DNA of 64,000 bases from Halonatronomonas sp051745085 (lineage in GTDB: Bacteria; Bacillota; Halanaerobiia; Halanaerobiales; Halarsenatibacteraceae). The translations under genes were made by a program, and so were the position numbers. Positions within the stretch are counted from its first letter, which is position 1; each line of letters opens with the position of its first letter. The notes under the pieces are model-generated. The model saw only the letters and a list, made by a program, of their open reading frames with translations, was not told the origin of the DNA and searched no databases. Positions 16,921 through 24,844 of this stretch are shown piece by piece. Location: positions 36,077 through 100,076 of the forward strand of contig JBNJDR010000003.1 of assembly GCA_051745085.1 (NCBI GenBank), given 5' to 3'.

Positions 16921-17950
16921 AGCAAGAGAAAATGCTTGTAAATTAGCGCGGGAGTGGGGGCTATATTTAAAGGGGGGTTATCCACTTGTAGATGCCCTGA
17001 CGTATAGTCTGCATAAAGATTTAGATAAACAAATAAAGGTTCGTTTGCATCAGATGATTATAGATTTAGAGAACGGACTTTCTCCAGAAACGGCAATCCA
17101 AAGATTTGATAAGGTTCTGCCTGATTTTTTTCTGGTTATGTTTGCTCTGGGGTGTGGAAGTGGTAATTTGGATGTAATTCTAGAACAGCTGGAGGAGTTT
17201 TATCGGTGGCAGATTCAGGAAAGAAAAGAGATAATAGGGAAACTATATTATCCGGTGTTGACCATGACTGTATTTCTGATGATGACTCTTTTGATTATCC
17301 TGGTCATTCTTCCTACTTTTCAAACCCTTTATACAAGCTTAAATATTGAACTAAATCGAGTTTCTCTAATTCTTATATATTTAGGAAGATTTGTGTCTTA
17401 TCACCTTAAGAAAATCTTTGTTTTATTAACAGCAGTAGGAGGAACACTAATATATCTAAGTAAGTATCGATCTGATTTATTCCGAAACCTAATCCAGCGA
17501 CTGCCCGGCTGCAAAAAATTTGCTGGCCAGCTAGCTTTAAGTCGATTTCTAACAGGTTTAGCACTTCAGCTCAAAGCAGGTATGGATATTAATATGTCTT
17601 TGCAAACGGCAGCCAGATTAACCGGAGAACCTTTATATCGAAACGGTGCTGAAGAGATAATTAAAGATATTGGAAACGGCAAGGGTTTGGTTGAAAGCTT
17701 GGTTAAATGGATTCCAGTAGAGTCCGGCCATATTTCTTTATTAAAGGCAGGTGAAAGGACAGGCAGGTTGGGAGAAAGCTTAGAATTTCTTAGTCAAATT
17801 CATCAAGATTATTTAAAAAACTTTGTAGACAGATTAAATAAATTAGTTGAACCTATTTCTATTACAGTATTAGCGTTATTCACCGGTATTCTAGCTTATT
17901 TATTATTAAATCCTATCTGGCAGATTTTTAATAGCGGCTTATTACTTTAA
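16913..17950 (+). CDS. GspF/PilC family inner membrane platform protein
   Basis: Polytopic membrane protein, 345 aa, forming the platform on which the ATPase acts. It shows the duplicated T2SSF architecture: a cytoplasmic helical domain (1-105), a TM segment near 115-137, a second near 160-177, a second T2SSF domain (FAGQLALSRFLTGLALQLKAGM onward) and a final TM near 313-335. GSGNLDVILEQL in the first repeat and KAGERTGRLGESLEFL in the second are the family signatures. It overlaps the ATPase gene and leads into the pseudopilin genes. Confidence 0.9.
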   Translation: MNKARENACKLAREWGLYLKGGYPLVDALTYSLHKDLDKQIKVRLHQMIIDLENGLSPETAIQRFDKVLPDFFLVMFALGCGSGNLDVILEQLEEFYRWQIQERKEIIGKLYYPVLTMTVFLMMTLLIILVILPTFQTLYTSLNIELNRVSLILIYLGRFVSYHLKKIFVLLTAVGGTLIYLSKYRSDLFRNLIQRLPGCKKFAGQLALSRFLTGLALQLKAGMDINMSLQTAARLTGEPLYRNGAEEIIKDIGNGKGLVESLVKWIPVESGHISLLKAGERTGRLGESLEFLSQIHQDYLKNFVDRLNKLVEPISITVLALFTGILAYLLLNPIWQIFNSGLLL

Positions 17951-17972
17951 GAATATGAAAGGGGAGTTTGGC

Positions 17973-18350
17973 ATGAAAATTATCCAAAATAATCATGGCT
18001 TTACTTTAATTGAGATGACGATGGTATTGGTCATTATAGGTATTTTACTAAGCATATCTATTCCCGGTCTGGCTGGAATTAGAGAACAAGCAGAAGCTAC
18101 AGCGGTTCAACTTGAACTTTCTGGGATAAAAACCCTGCTTGAAATATATTATTTAGAAAATGATCATAAGTATCCTCCCCAAGCTGAATTTACGACCCTA
18201 GATATTGAAAAGTCCGAAAACTTCTTTTATGAAACTAATACCGAAAGAACATCTTATAAAGTAATAACTACCAATGCTTATGGAGGAAATTATTATTACA
18301 TCGAAGATACGAAAACGAATATTCAGCGGACCAGTACTTCAACTTTATAG
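17973..18350 (+). CDS. Major pseudopilin / type IV pilin (GspG-like)
   Basis: 125-aa prepilin with a short basic leader MKIIQNNHG followed by the mature N-terminus FTLIEMTMVLVIIGILLSI, including Glu5. After the hydrophobic helix, YYLENDHKYPP resembles the GspG-type sequence around the conserved Tyr-Pro. ATG 17973 is chosen since GGGGAG (17961-17966) lies 6 nt upstream; an earlier ATG at 17955 would add six residues. Cleavage would need a prepilin peptidase, which is not encoded in this window. It is the first and most canonical of five pilin-like genes. Confidence 0.88.
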   Translation: MKIIQNNHGFTLIEMTMVLVIIGILLSISIPGLAGIREQAEATAVQLELSGIKTLLEIYYLENDHKYPPQAEFTTLDIEKSENFFYETNTERTSYKVITTNAYGGNYYYIEDTKTNIQRTSTSTL

Positions 18351-18352
18351 TC

Positions 18353-18793
18353 ATGACGCTCTGGGAGATTTCCCTAACTTTGTTTTTGATCGCAGTTTTA
18401 TTTGGAGTTAGCATAAGTTCGTTATATCTGCCAGAAAAGTTTATGCTCTGGCAGCAGGCGGTATATACCAGGCTATTAGTGGTCCAGTTAAAATACCAGG
18501 CTCTTCTAACAGGACAAAAAACAGAACTTCATTTAATTTCAGGAGAACCTGTTGGATACATCCTGTATCTAAAGAACGACTCCGGGCTACAAAAATTGAA
18601 AACTGGCGAATATCCATATTTTCATAAACTACTGGATCAAAACGGCCAGATCGTTCCGCCAGGTGAAAAAATCATATTTTATTTAACCAGCGAGTTTTCC
18701 TCAGCCAGCACAACTGCTGGCTGGGGGAGCAATGCCAGTATTATCTATGTGATTATGAATAATCGAGGGAGGCTTAGATTTGAAACTAGATGA
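18353..18793 (+). CDS. Leaderless pseudopilin-like protein (GspH position)
   Basis: 146 aa. The N-terminus MTLWEISLTLFLIAVLFG aligns with a mature pilin (position 1 hydrophobic, T2, L3, Glu5, then a hydrophobic helix), but the start Met itself occupies position 1: there are no codons for the usual leader ending in Gly. Upstream in-frame codons contain no ATG, GTG or TTG nearby and no Gly-Phe. No SD is visible; the ATG is 2 nt after the upstream stop, so it probably depends on translational coupling. The rest is beta-rich and resembles GspH in size and position. The DNA is observed; the function is inferred from context. Confidence 0.7.
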   Translation: MTLWEISLTLFLIAVLFGVSISSLYLPEKFMLWQQAVYTRLLVVQLKYQALLTGQKTELHLISGEPVGYILYLKNDSGLQKLKTGEYPYFHKLLDQNGQIVPPGEKIIFYLTSEFSSASTTAGWGSNASIIYVIMNNRGRLRFETR

Positions 18794-19193
18794 GCAGGGT
18801 TATAGCTTGCTTGAGATTATGGTGACCTTATGTTTGCTGTTTATTTTTTCCGCATCAATCATTTCAATTACAACGAAAATGTCAAACCTTACAGAAGGAT
18901 TAACCAAAGAGCGAGAATTTGCAGAAGCAGCGCAAAGCCTTGGAATAGAATATTTGGAGAATATATATTACAAAAATGTTAGTAGGCCTCAAGTAAAACA
19001 AAGTTATTCCTGGCAGGAATTAGATGATTTAGATTTTGAATTAGCTGCGCAGATTCCTGCAGAAATAAAGGAGAAGATTAAATTTCAGATTGAACTGCTT
19101 AGTGATGCCGAAAATTATAATATATATCAATTAATAATCAGTCTTGCCGACTTAGAGTTGACATTTTTCTATTTAGATGAGGAGGCCGGATGA
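18780..19193 (+). CDS. Minor pseudopilin (GspI-like)
   Basis: 137-aa prepilin: leader MKLDEQG, then YSLLEIMVTLCLLFIFSAS with Glu5 in place. It starts with TTG 18780, 7 nt after GGGAGG, and overlaps the previous gene by 14 nt. Third pilin-like gene in the operon, the gspI slot by order; sequence identity to GspI cannot be judged by eye. A role in initiating the pseudopilus tip is expected from T2SS knowledge. Confidence 0.75.
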   Translation: MKLDEQGYSLLEIMVTLCLLFIFSASIISITTKMSNLTEGLTKEREFAEAAQSLGIEYLENIYYKNVSRPQVKQSYSWQELDDLDFELAAQIPAEIKEKIKFQIELLSDAENYNIYQLIISLADLELTFFYLDEEAG

Positions 19194-19197
19194 AGTA

Positions 19198-19695
19198 ATG
19201 CAGAAGGATGAGAGAGGTTTTACCCTGATTGAATTGATAGTTATCCTGGTTATTGCTAGTATCATTTCTACATTTATTATGAGTATCCTGCTCAACGCCA
19301 TAAATTTTAACAAAAGGGTTTTGATTCAAGCCAACCAGACAGAATTAGATTTAATAATTGAAAAAATAATTCGGGATATACTCCATTCTGCAGATATAAA
19401 AGTGATCGAAGGAGGCATAGAAATATTAACCCAGGAAAACAGCTGGGTAGTCTACCAAGTTTACAGCAGCAGCAGTGGACCTGCCCTGGGTTATAAAAAA
19501 GAAAAAAGCATTTCCCTAACAGGAGAAGTGGAATACACCCGGATAGATAGCATTATTGCGGATATCATTGACTTTTCATGGGAAGAAAAAGGAAATCTTT
19601 TATATTTGAGGATATGCCAGCAGGTAAGTTCTGAGGAGCAGATGTGCAGATATAGAACAATTCATGAAGGAGGGAGATTTTGGACTTCACATTAA
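19198..19695 (+). CDS. Minor pseudopilin (GspJ-like)
   Basis: 165-aa prepilin: leader MQKDERG followed by FTLIELIVILVIASIISTF, a classic class III signal with Glu5. ATG 19198 is chosen so that the leader length is normal; GGAGG is at 19181-19185. The soluble part carries repeated beta-strand patterns and a Cys pair (RICQQ ... EQMCRY) that might form a disulphide. By order it fits GspJ. Confidence 0.78.
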   Translation: MQKDERGFTLIELIVILVIASIISTFIMSILLNAINFNKRVLIQANQTELDLIIEKIIRDILHSADIKVIEGGIEILTQENSWVVYQVYSSSSGPALGYKKEKSISLTGEVEYTRIDSIIADIIDFSWEEKGNLLYLRICQQVSSEEQMCRYRTIHEGGRFWTSH

Positions 19696-20021
19696 ACCAA
19701 TCAGGCTTTATGATTATTAAAGTTTTATATGTTACTGTTTTGGTTACTATTTTATTTCAATTTACCCTTGCAGTTTTATTGTTAAATATGGAGCTAAGTA
19801 AAAACTTTACCCTGAAGATCAAGCATGATGCTTTAATAACCTCAAGTATTTATGCTGCTTCTTTTATAAAAGAATCGGTAAATTTTTCAACTGAGCCTTC
19901 CAATTTGATCGTACATCTTCTGGATGAAACGATTTTAGAGATAGAGGTAGAAGAAAATTCGGAAGGCAATTGGGTTTTATTAAAAATTGATGAAGAAATA
20001 GTTTATAATCACTATTATTAA
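19680..20021 (+). CDS. Minor pseudopilin lacking Glu5 (GspK position, short)
   Basis: 113 aa. Leader MDFTLNQSG followed by FMIIKVLYVTVLVTILFQFTL, so position 5 of the predicted mature protein is Lys, not Glu. GspK is the T2SS pseudopilin known to lack Glu5 and to cap the tip, and this gene occupies the gspK slot, but GspK is usually about 300 aa, so the large globular domain is missing. TTG 19680 follows GGAGGGAG. It overlaps the previous gene by 16 nt. Confidence 0.65.
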   Translation: MDFTLNQSGFMIIKVLYVTVLVTILFQFTLAVLLLNMELSKNFTLKIKHDALITSSIYAASFIKESVNFSTEPSNLIVHLLDETILEIEVEENSEGNWVLLKIDEEIVYNHYY

Positions 20022-20040
20022 ATTAGAAAGGAGAAGAATT

Positions 20041-20931
20041 ATGTCATTTTCAAAAAAACAGGGTTTTTTAACTATCAGTGAACAAGAAATAATTTATCTA
20101 GGAGGGCGTAAAACGAAAGAAGAGTTTACCTTACAGGAAGTTGTCAGACAGCGATTATCTGATGGCATAATTAAAAACGGAATTTTGGAGAAATCTGGCA
20201 TATTTATTTCAATTTTGCATAATATTAAGCAGAAAATAAAATATAAACCGGCAAGTATCGATTGTGTGCTGCCAGATGATCAGATAGATTATCAAATTTT
20301 TAATACTCCTATACTTTCTAAAGCGGAACTGCAGAAGGCAGTTCAATTAGAAGTAAAAAGAATGATCGATTATGATTTAGACAGGGCTGCTTATGATTAT
20401 ACTCCTATCAAGAAGTCAGAATCTGATTGCAGTATATTTTTAGTTGTTATGCAGAAGTATATTTTGGAACAATATTGTTATGCTCTATATCAAATTTTTA
20501 ATAACCTAAGAAGAGTAACAGTTAGAATGGAAGCAATTTGGAAACTGTTAGCTCGTCTTTGTAATAACGATGCAATATTTTTGGAAGTATATCCGGATAG
20601 CATTTATCTGACAGCTGGCAATCCTGATCAAATATATTTTTCCCGAACTTTTTCTTCTGAGTTTAATCGACTGCCGGATATAGAAGAAATAATAAACGGG
20701 GCAGATAATTTCATGCAGAGGGAGTTTAATCTAGCCCCGATTAAAAATATAATTTTATTGAATAATTCTAATAGAGATTTAAAAATTTCTCGAAGCTTAT
20801 ATAGCAAACATAATTGGATACCCTTAGAGATAGAGGACCAAAAAAAGAAATTAAATCATTCTGTTTTAAAGAATTATTTTACTTCTAATAATTTTGTTTC
20901 TGGGTTAGGGATGATCGCTAGTGGGAGCTAA
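20041..20931 (+). CDS. PilM-like / GspL cytoplasmic-domain-like protein
   Basis: 296 aa, no TM segment. Overall pattern and position match PilM (actin-like cytoplasmic protein that binds the N-terminus of PilN), with KAELQKAVQLEVKRMIDYDLDRAAYDY near residue 95-120 as the best family-like stretch. The N-terminus reads FLTISEQEIIYLGG where canonical PilM has a phosphate-binding DIGSSSIK-type loop, so nucleotide binding may be lost. Strong SD (GAAAGGAG) before ATG 20041. In T2SS terms it corresponds to the cytoplasmic half of GspL. Confidence 0.7.
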   Translation: MSFSKKQGFLTISEQEIIYLGGRKTKEEFTLQEVVRQRLSDGIIKNGILEKSGIFISILHNIKQKIKYKPASIDCVLPDDQIDYQIFNTPILSKAELQKAVQLEVKRMIDYDLDRAAYDYTPIKKSESDCSIFLVVMQKYILEQYCYALYQIFNNLRRVTVRMEAIWKLLARLCNNDAIFLEVYPDSIYLTAGNPDQIYFSRTFSSEFNRLPDIEEIINGADNFMQREFNLAPIKNIILLNNSNRDLKISRSLYSKHNWIPLEIEDQKKKLNHSVLKNYFTSNNFVSGLGMIASGS

Positions 20932-21415
20932 TATCAATTTATTCAAGCAAAGTTGGTTAATTCGAAAAAAGGTTCAGAGGCGTTTATTTATTTTTTTAAT
21001 TATAGCAGTACTAACATCTGCTATAATCTATTTACATTTATCTAAGAGGTTATCCGAGGTATCCTCTGAAAGCAATTTCCAATCTAATTTAATTTTAAGC
21101 CAGATAGAAAAGGAGGATTTAATTCAGCTGCGGGGCCAACTTTCTGAGCAGACAAGTCAGGCGCAGGTTAACATTAGTTTAGCTTACTGGGATAAACTAA
21201 TTACGGAATTATTAGGGGAGATAGCTCAGATAGAACGTCTGACCTACGCCGATATGACCTTGGTAATTACTGGAGAGCTTAAAGCATATTCAGATTTTCA
21301 AGTTTTAACTACAAGGGCAGCAGATTTAAGGACCCAGGGAGTTAAGATATCGGTCAATAAAATAGGACCGTTAAATCAAGGACAATTTATTCTGACCCTG
21401 CAGGGGGAGGAATGA
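20921..21415 (+). CDS. PilN-like / GspL periplasmic-part-like protein
   Basis: 164 aa. The N-terminus carries INLFKQSW, similar to the INLLP-type motif by which PilN binds PilM, then one TM helix (about 22-41), a coiled coil and a ferredoxin-like periplasmic domain. GTG 20921 overlaps the PilM-like gene by 11 nt. It is the membrane half of what is a single GspL protein in classical T2SS. Confidence 0.72.
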   Translation: MGANINLFKQSWLIRKKVQRRLFIFLIIAVLTSAIIYLHLSKRLSEVSSESNFQSNLILSQIEKEDLIQLRGQLSEQTSQAQVNISLAYWDKLITELLGEIAQIERLTYADMTLVITGELKAYSDFQVLTTRAADLRTQGVKISVNKIGPLNQGQFILTLQGEE

Positions 21416-21416
21416 G

Positions 21417-22256
21417 GTGTTAACATACAAAAAATATTATAATTTTATCCTTAATTGTGTGTTAGGGCTTATCCTGGTTTATATGTTTTATTTACTAACA
21501 ACCACTTTTCAGGGATATTTTGTCTGGAAAAATCAAGCCGGAGAATATATCGCTAATAATACATTATATCAAGAAGAGCTCCTGGAACTGCAGACATTAA
21601 AGGAAAAAGCTGCTAATGCTGGCTTTACTGCTTTGAATGCATTAGAGGTTAGAAATATCATCACTGAATATCTCCAGAATTCTGATATATTGATAATGGA
21701 AGACCACTGGGATAAAACAGCTCTTAATTCTAAGCTTTCTTTATTAGGCGCAGGAGAGGAAATGGCTGAATTTTTGAAATGGTTATCAGAAAAAATATCC
21801 CCAGCAATTAAAGTTAAACAGCTAGAAATCAAATCTAACCAGGAAGGGGTTGGATTGGATCTAGGATACGTCTTAAGAGACAGGGCTTGGCTGTTTGAAC
21901 CCGGAGGGAAACCTGAAGCATCCGGAAATGAATTGTTGAATTTTGTTTGGGATTATTCGTCACAAGTCATCCCCTCAGAAAATTTTTCCTATCAATATAA
22001 AACCGATAATAAGGAAGGGGATGAGCATTTCAGACTTGATATTGATCATACAATCTATAAAAAACCCGATTATATCACTTGGTTAGGGTATTATCATTCT
22101 TCAACTCGCCCCCATTTCTTACTTGAGATATACGGAGAAACTCTCCTCTTTACTCCCGATGTTAAGGTGATCTTGGCAGATAGTGAATATCGCTTACGTT
22201 TATTATCTGAACCTGTCTTACAGATAGGAGATAAATTATATAAAATAAAGGAGTGA
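21417..22256 (+). CDS. PilO/GspM-like inner membrane protein
   Basis: 279 aa, poorly conserved. One N-terminal TM helix (about residues 9-28), a short coiled coil (ELLELQTLKEKA), then a ferredoxin-like region to about residue 150. The extra C-terminal ~120 residues are not typical of PilO (about 200 aa) and have beta-strand character (LLEIYGETLLFTPDVKVILA); they may hold a PilP-like function, but that is speculation. GTG 21417 is 1 nt after the previous stop. Assigned mainly by position between the PilN-like gene and the secretin. Confidence 0.6.
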   Translation: MLTYKKYYNFILNCVLGLILVYMFYLLTTTFQGYFVWKNQAGEYIANNTLYQEELLELQTLKEKAANAGFTALNALEVRNIITEYLQNSDILIMEDHWDKTALNSKLSLLGAGEEMAEFLKWLSEKISPAIKVKQLEIKSNQEGVGLDLGYVLRDRAWLFEPGGKPEASGNELLNFVWDYSSQVIPSENFSYQYKTDNKEGDEHFRLDIDHTIYKKPDYITWLGYYHSSTRPHFLLEIYGETLLFTPDVKVILADSEYRLRLLSEPVLQIGDKLYKIKE

Positions 22257-22263
22257 AAGTTTA

Positions 22264-23814
22264 ATGGATAGATATATCTGGCAGGGCATATGGCCGATCA
22301 TTTTATTTTTGCTGATAAGTTTGTGCTTTTCTGGTCCGATTGAAGGCCTGGACACCAGTAGGTTGATTAGTTTTAAAGATACAGAAATCAAAGACATCCT
22401 TTATACCATAGCTAGCGTGAATGAATTAAATATTATAGTGCTGGATTCTGTTCAAGGCCAGGCCAGTCTTCAATTAGATGAGGAAGGTGGAGCTGAAACC
22501 TTAGAGAGAATGATTATAGCAACCGGTCATTACTACCTTAAACTAGGCGAAATTTATTATGTAGGTACTAAAGAAGAGATTGAAGCAATGAATGCAGTTT
22601 TATCTGAACCAGATAGTAAACGAGATGATATAATTGAATTGCCATATTCAGGCGAGTGGCAGTCCGGCTGGGGTGAGATGATAGAGAGTTATTATCCTGA
22701 ATTACAATGGGGCGTAAATGTTAGCCAACAGGTGTTAATTCTTCAAGGTGAAGCTGATAAAATCGCCACAGCTGCTGGTTTTCTGGAAATGATTTTATTG
22801 CCAGGAAAGATAAATTCAACCGCAGAGAAAACCGAAATAGTATATCTACCCGGTTTAAGCCAGGCTCAAAAAGAAGAAATAGATAGTCTTTTTTCCGAGT
22901 CGATCTATTCTAGTTGGCTGGATAATTCAGAGATTCTTTATCTTGAAGGACCGGATGATGAGGTCGAGAGAGCAGGCACCCTGCTTGAACAAATGAAGTT
23001 AGAAAATCAAGTAGAAACGAGAGTGAAAGAAATTGAATATCGAGATCCTTTTGAGCTTTCGGAAAAAATTTCGCTGATCAACCCAGATATATCCGCGGTC
23101 CCTGTAGGTAATAATATATTTTTAAAGGGCAAGCATAAAGATCTTGAAGTATTAGAAGAAATCATGCCCCAACTTGATAACAAGCCAGAACAGATTATGG
23201 TTGAATTTGCAGTATTTGAAGTGACCCAGGAAAGACAGACAGGTGCAAAAAATTCAGGAGATAATTATAGGGCCCACTTATCATATAATTATCATGAGGG
23301 TTTGGAAATTGAGTTTAAATGGGAAGAGTTTCTCACTCAAGCTGAGCAGGAGGGAGGAGTAAAAACGATTGCCTCTCCCAGTCTTCTTACCCTGGTAGGT
23401 TTTCCAGCTCGTCTGCATATTGGCGATAAGATAGCTCTGCCTGTACAGGATGAAGAAAATAATTTAACTGATTATAACTATTTAGATGCGGGTATAATTT
23501 TAGAAGTAACCTCCTGGGTTAATTCTGAAAAAGAAATCACCTTAAAGCTTAATCCAGAGATAAGTACAGCGACAGCAGGTTATTTAGATAGTCCGGTTGT
23601 AAATACGAAAGAACTATCAACCATGATCAGGCTGCAGCATGGTGAAACTTATTATATTGGAGGCTTAAGGCAGAGCAGGCAGGAAGAAGGAAAGAGCAGC
23701 TGGCCTGTTTTAGAAAACATTCCTTTGTTAGGCTGGTTATTTACCAGTCAGTATCACCATGAGTACACCGGTGAATTAGTATTGGCGATAACCCCCTATA
23801 TTGTTGCTGAATAA
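22264..23814 (+). CDS. Secretin (GspD/PilQ family) outer membrane channel
   Basis: 516 aa with an N-terminal signal peptide (about 1-28). An STN/N0-type domain follows (LISFKDTEIKDILYTIASVN), then ring-forming secretin_N regions, then the C-terminal secretin domain with ASPSLLTLVGFPARLHIGDKI-type strands, GGLRQ and the terminal VPxLGxIP-like motif LENIPLLGWLF followed by ELVLAITPYIV. Secretins are multimeric outer membrane channels, so this gene is the main evidence for a diderm envelope. Shorter than most GspD (about 650 aa). No lipobox seen. Last gene of the operon. Confidence 0.9.
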   Translation: MDRYIWQGIWPIILFLLISLCFSGPIEGLDTSRLISFKDTEIKDILYTIASVNELNIIVLDSVQGQASLQLDEEGGAETLERMIIATGHYYLKLGEIYYVGTKEEIEAMNAVLSEPDSKRDDIIELPYSGEWQSGWGEMIESYYPELQWGVNVSQQVLILQGEADKIATAAGFLEMILLPGKINSTAEKTEIVYLPGLSQAQKEEIDSLFSESIYSSWLDNSEILYLEGPDDEVERAGTLLEQMKLENQVETRVKEIEYRDPFELSEKISLINPDISAVPVGNNIFLKGKHKDLEVLEEIMPQLDNKPEQIMVEFAVFEVTQERQTGAKNSGDNYRAHLSYNYHEGLEIEFKWEEFLTQAEQEGGVKTIASPSLLTLVGFPARLHIGDKIALPVQDEENNLTDYNYLDAGIILEVTSWVNSEKEITLKLNPEISTATAGYLDSPVVNTKELSTMIRLQHGETYYIGGLRQSRQEEGKSSWPVLENIPLLGWLFTSQYHHEYTGELVLAITPYIVAE

Positions 23815-23870
23815 ATATTATGCAGGAAATTTGCTGAGCAGCCAGAATTATATATAATGGAGGTTTTGTC

Positions 23871-24386
23871 ATGGTTATTACATTAATAGGGATGATGGGC
23901 AGTGGGAAATCAACAGTAGGTCAGATACTTAGTTCTGATTTAGATTTTAATTTTTATGATACTGATTTACTCATAGAACAGAAAACAGACCAGGAAATTA
24001 ACGAAATATTTGCTTTAGCCGGGGAGGATTATTTTCGCCAGGTTGAAAAGCAAATTATTGCGGAACTATATGAAAGCCTAAATGATGAAGAAGCGGTAGT
24101 AGCGGTTGGGGGCGGGGCAGTATTGTCTGCTCGAAATAGAGAGAAATTTTTACTAGCAGGGCCGGTGTTCTGGCTGCATGTTCCACCAGAAAAATTGGCC
24201 TCCCGCTTGCTTGCCAACAAAGATCGACCTCTTATTGCAGATTTAAATAGGGATATGGTAAAATTAAAGACTTATCTAGCTGGTTTATTAGAAGAACGGG
24301 CTAATTATTATCAAATCGGGGTCAAGCTAGATGCCGGTAAAAAACCCGAACAAATAGTGAAAAAAATAAGAGAGGTGAGCTTTTAA
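23871..24386 (+). CDS. aroK: Shikimate kinase
   Basis: Phosphorylates shikimate at the 3-hydroxyl with ATP. 171 aa, normal size. Walker A GMMGSGKST is at residues 7-15, substrate-binding Asp in DTDLLIEQ near 32-34, Arg in YFRQVE near 57, GGGAVLS near 79-85 and the lid Arg in NKDRPL. It is followed directly by aroQ (GTG next to the stop). With aroE on the other side of the secretion operon, the cluster interleaves aro and pilus-type genes, an arrangement I recall in other clostridial genomes. Confidence 0.93.
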   Translation: MVITLIGMMGSGKSTVGQILSSDLDFNFYDTDLLIEQKTDQEINEIFALAGEDYFRQVEKQIIAELYESLNDEEAVVAVGGGAVLSARNREKFLLAGPVFWLHVPPEKLASRLLANKDRPLIADLNRDMVKLKTYLAGLLEERANYYQIGVKLDAGKKPEQIVKKIREVSF

Positions 24387-24824
24387 GTGGAAAAAATAAT
24401 TTTTATTAATGGCCCTAATCTTAACTGGCTGGGGCGGCGGGATAATAATTTATATGGCTCAGGAACCCTAGATTCCCTGGAACAAGAACTAAAACTTACC
24501 TGCAGCAATAATGACTATGAATTCTTATTTTTCCAGACTAACAGTGAGGGCGAGTTTATTAATTTGCTCCAGGATCATGATCAACAAGCAGCGGGTTTTA
24601 TTATCAATCCAGGCGCGTACAGTCACACCAGTCTGGCTATTAAAGATGCTCTATTATCAATTGAAAAACCTGTTATTGAAGTACATCTTTCTAATATAAC
24701 CAGGCGCGAGCAAATAAGACAGCAGTTTCTGACCGGTTCAGCTGCCGATGGCATAATTATCGGTCTGGGTCGGCAGGGTTATCACTTAGCAGTTAAAGCT
24801 TTGAATGAAAAATTAAATAATTGA
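24387..24824 (+). CDS. aroQ: 3-dehydroquinate dehydratase, type II
   Basis: Converts 3-dehydroquinate to 3-dehydroshikimate. 145 aa, the size of dodecameric type II enzymes. Characteristic segments: NGPNLNWLGRRDNNLYG (catalytic Tyr at its end), QTNSEGEFINLL, INPGAYSHTSLAIKDAL (catalytic His) and EVHLSNITRREQIR. GTG 24387 begins directly after the aroK stop. Overlaps by 4 nt the open frame of the next gene, whose real start is further downstream. Confidence 0.94.
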   Translation: MEKIIFINGPNLNWLGRRDNNLYGSGTLDSLEQELKLTCSNNDYEFLFFQTNSEGEFINLLQDHDQQAAGFIINPGAYSHTSLAIKDALLSIEKPVIEVHLSNITRREQIRQQFLTGSAADGIIIGLGRQGYHLAVKALNEKLNN

Positions 24825-24844
24825 ATATAGGAGGGAAATTTTAT

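Noticed and set aside
23831..23858. TTGCTG-16-TATAAT as a promoter for aroK
   Set aside because: Transcription would begin at about 23865, after the Shine-Dalgarno sequence (23859-23864), so the mRNA would lack its RBS.
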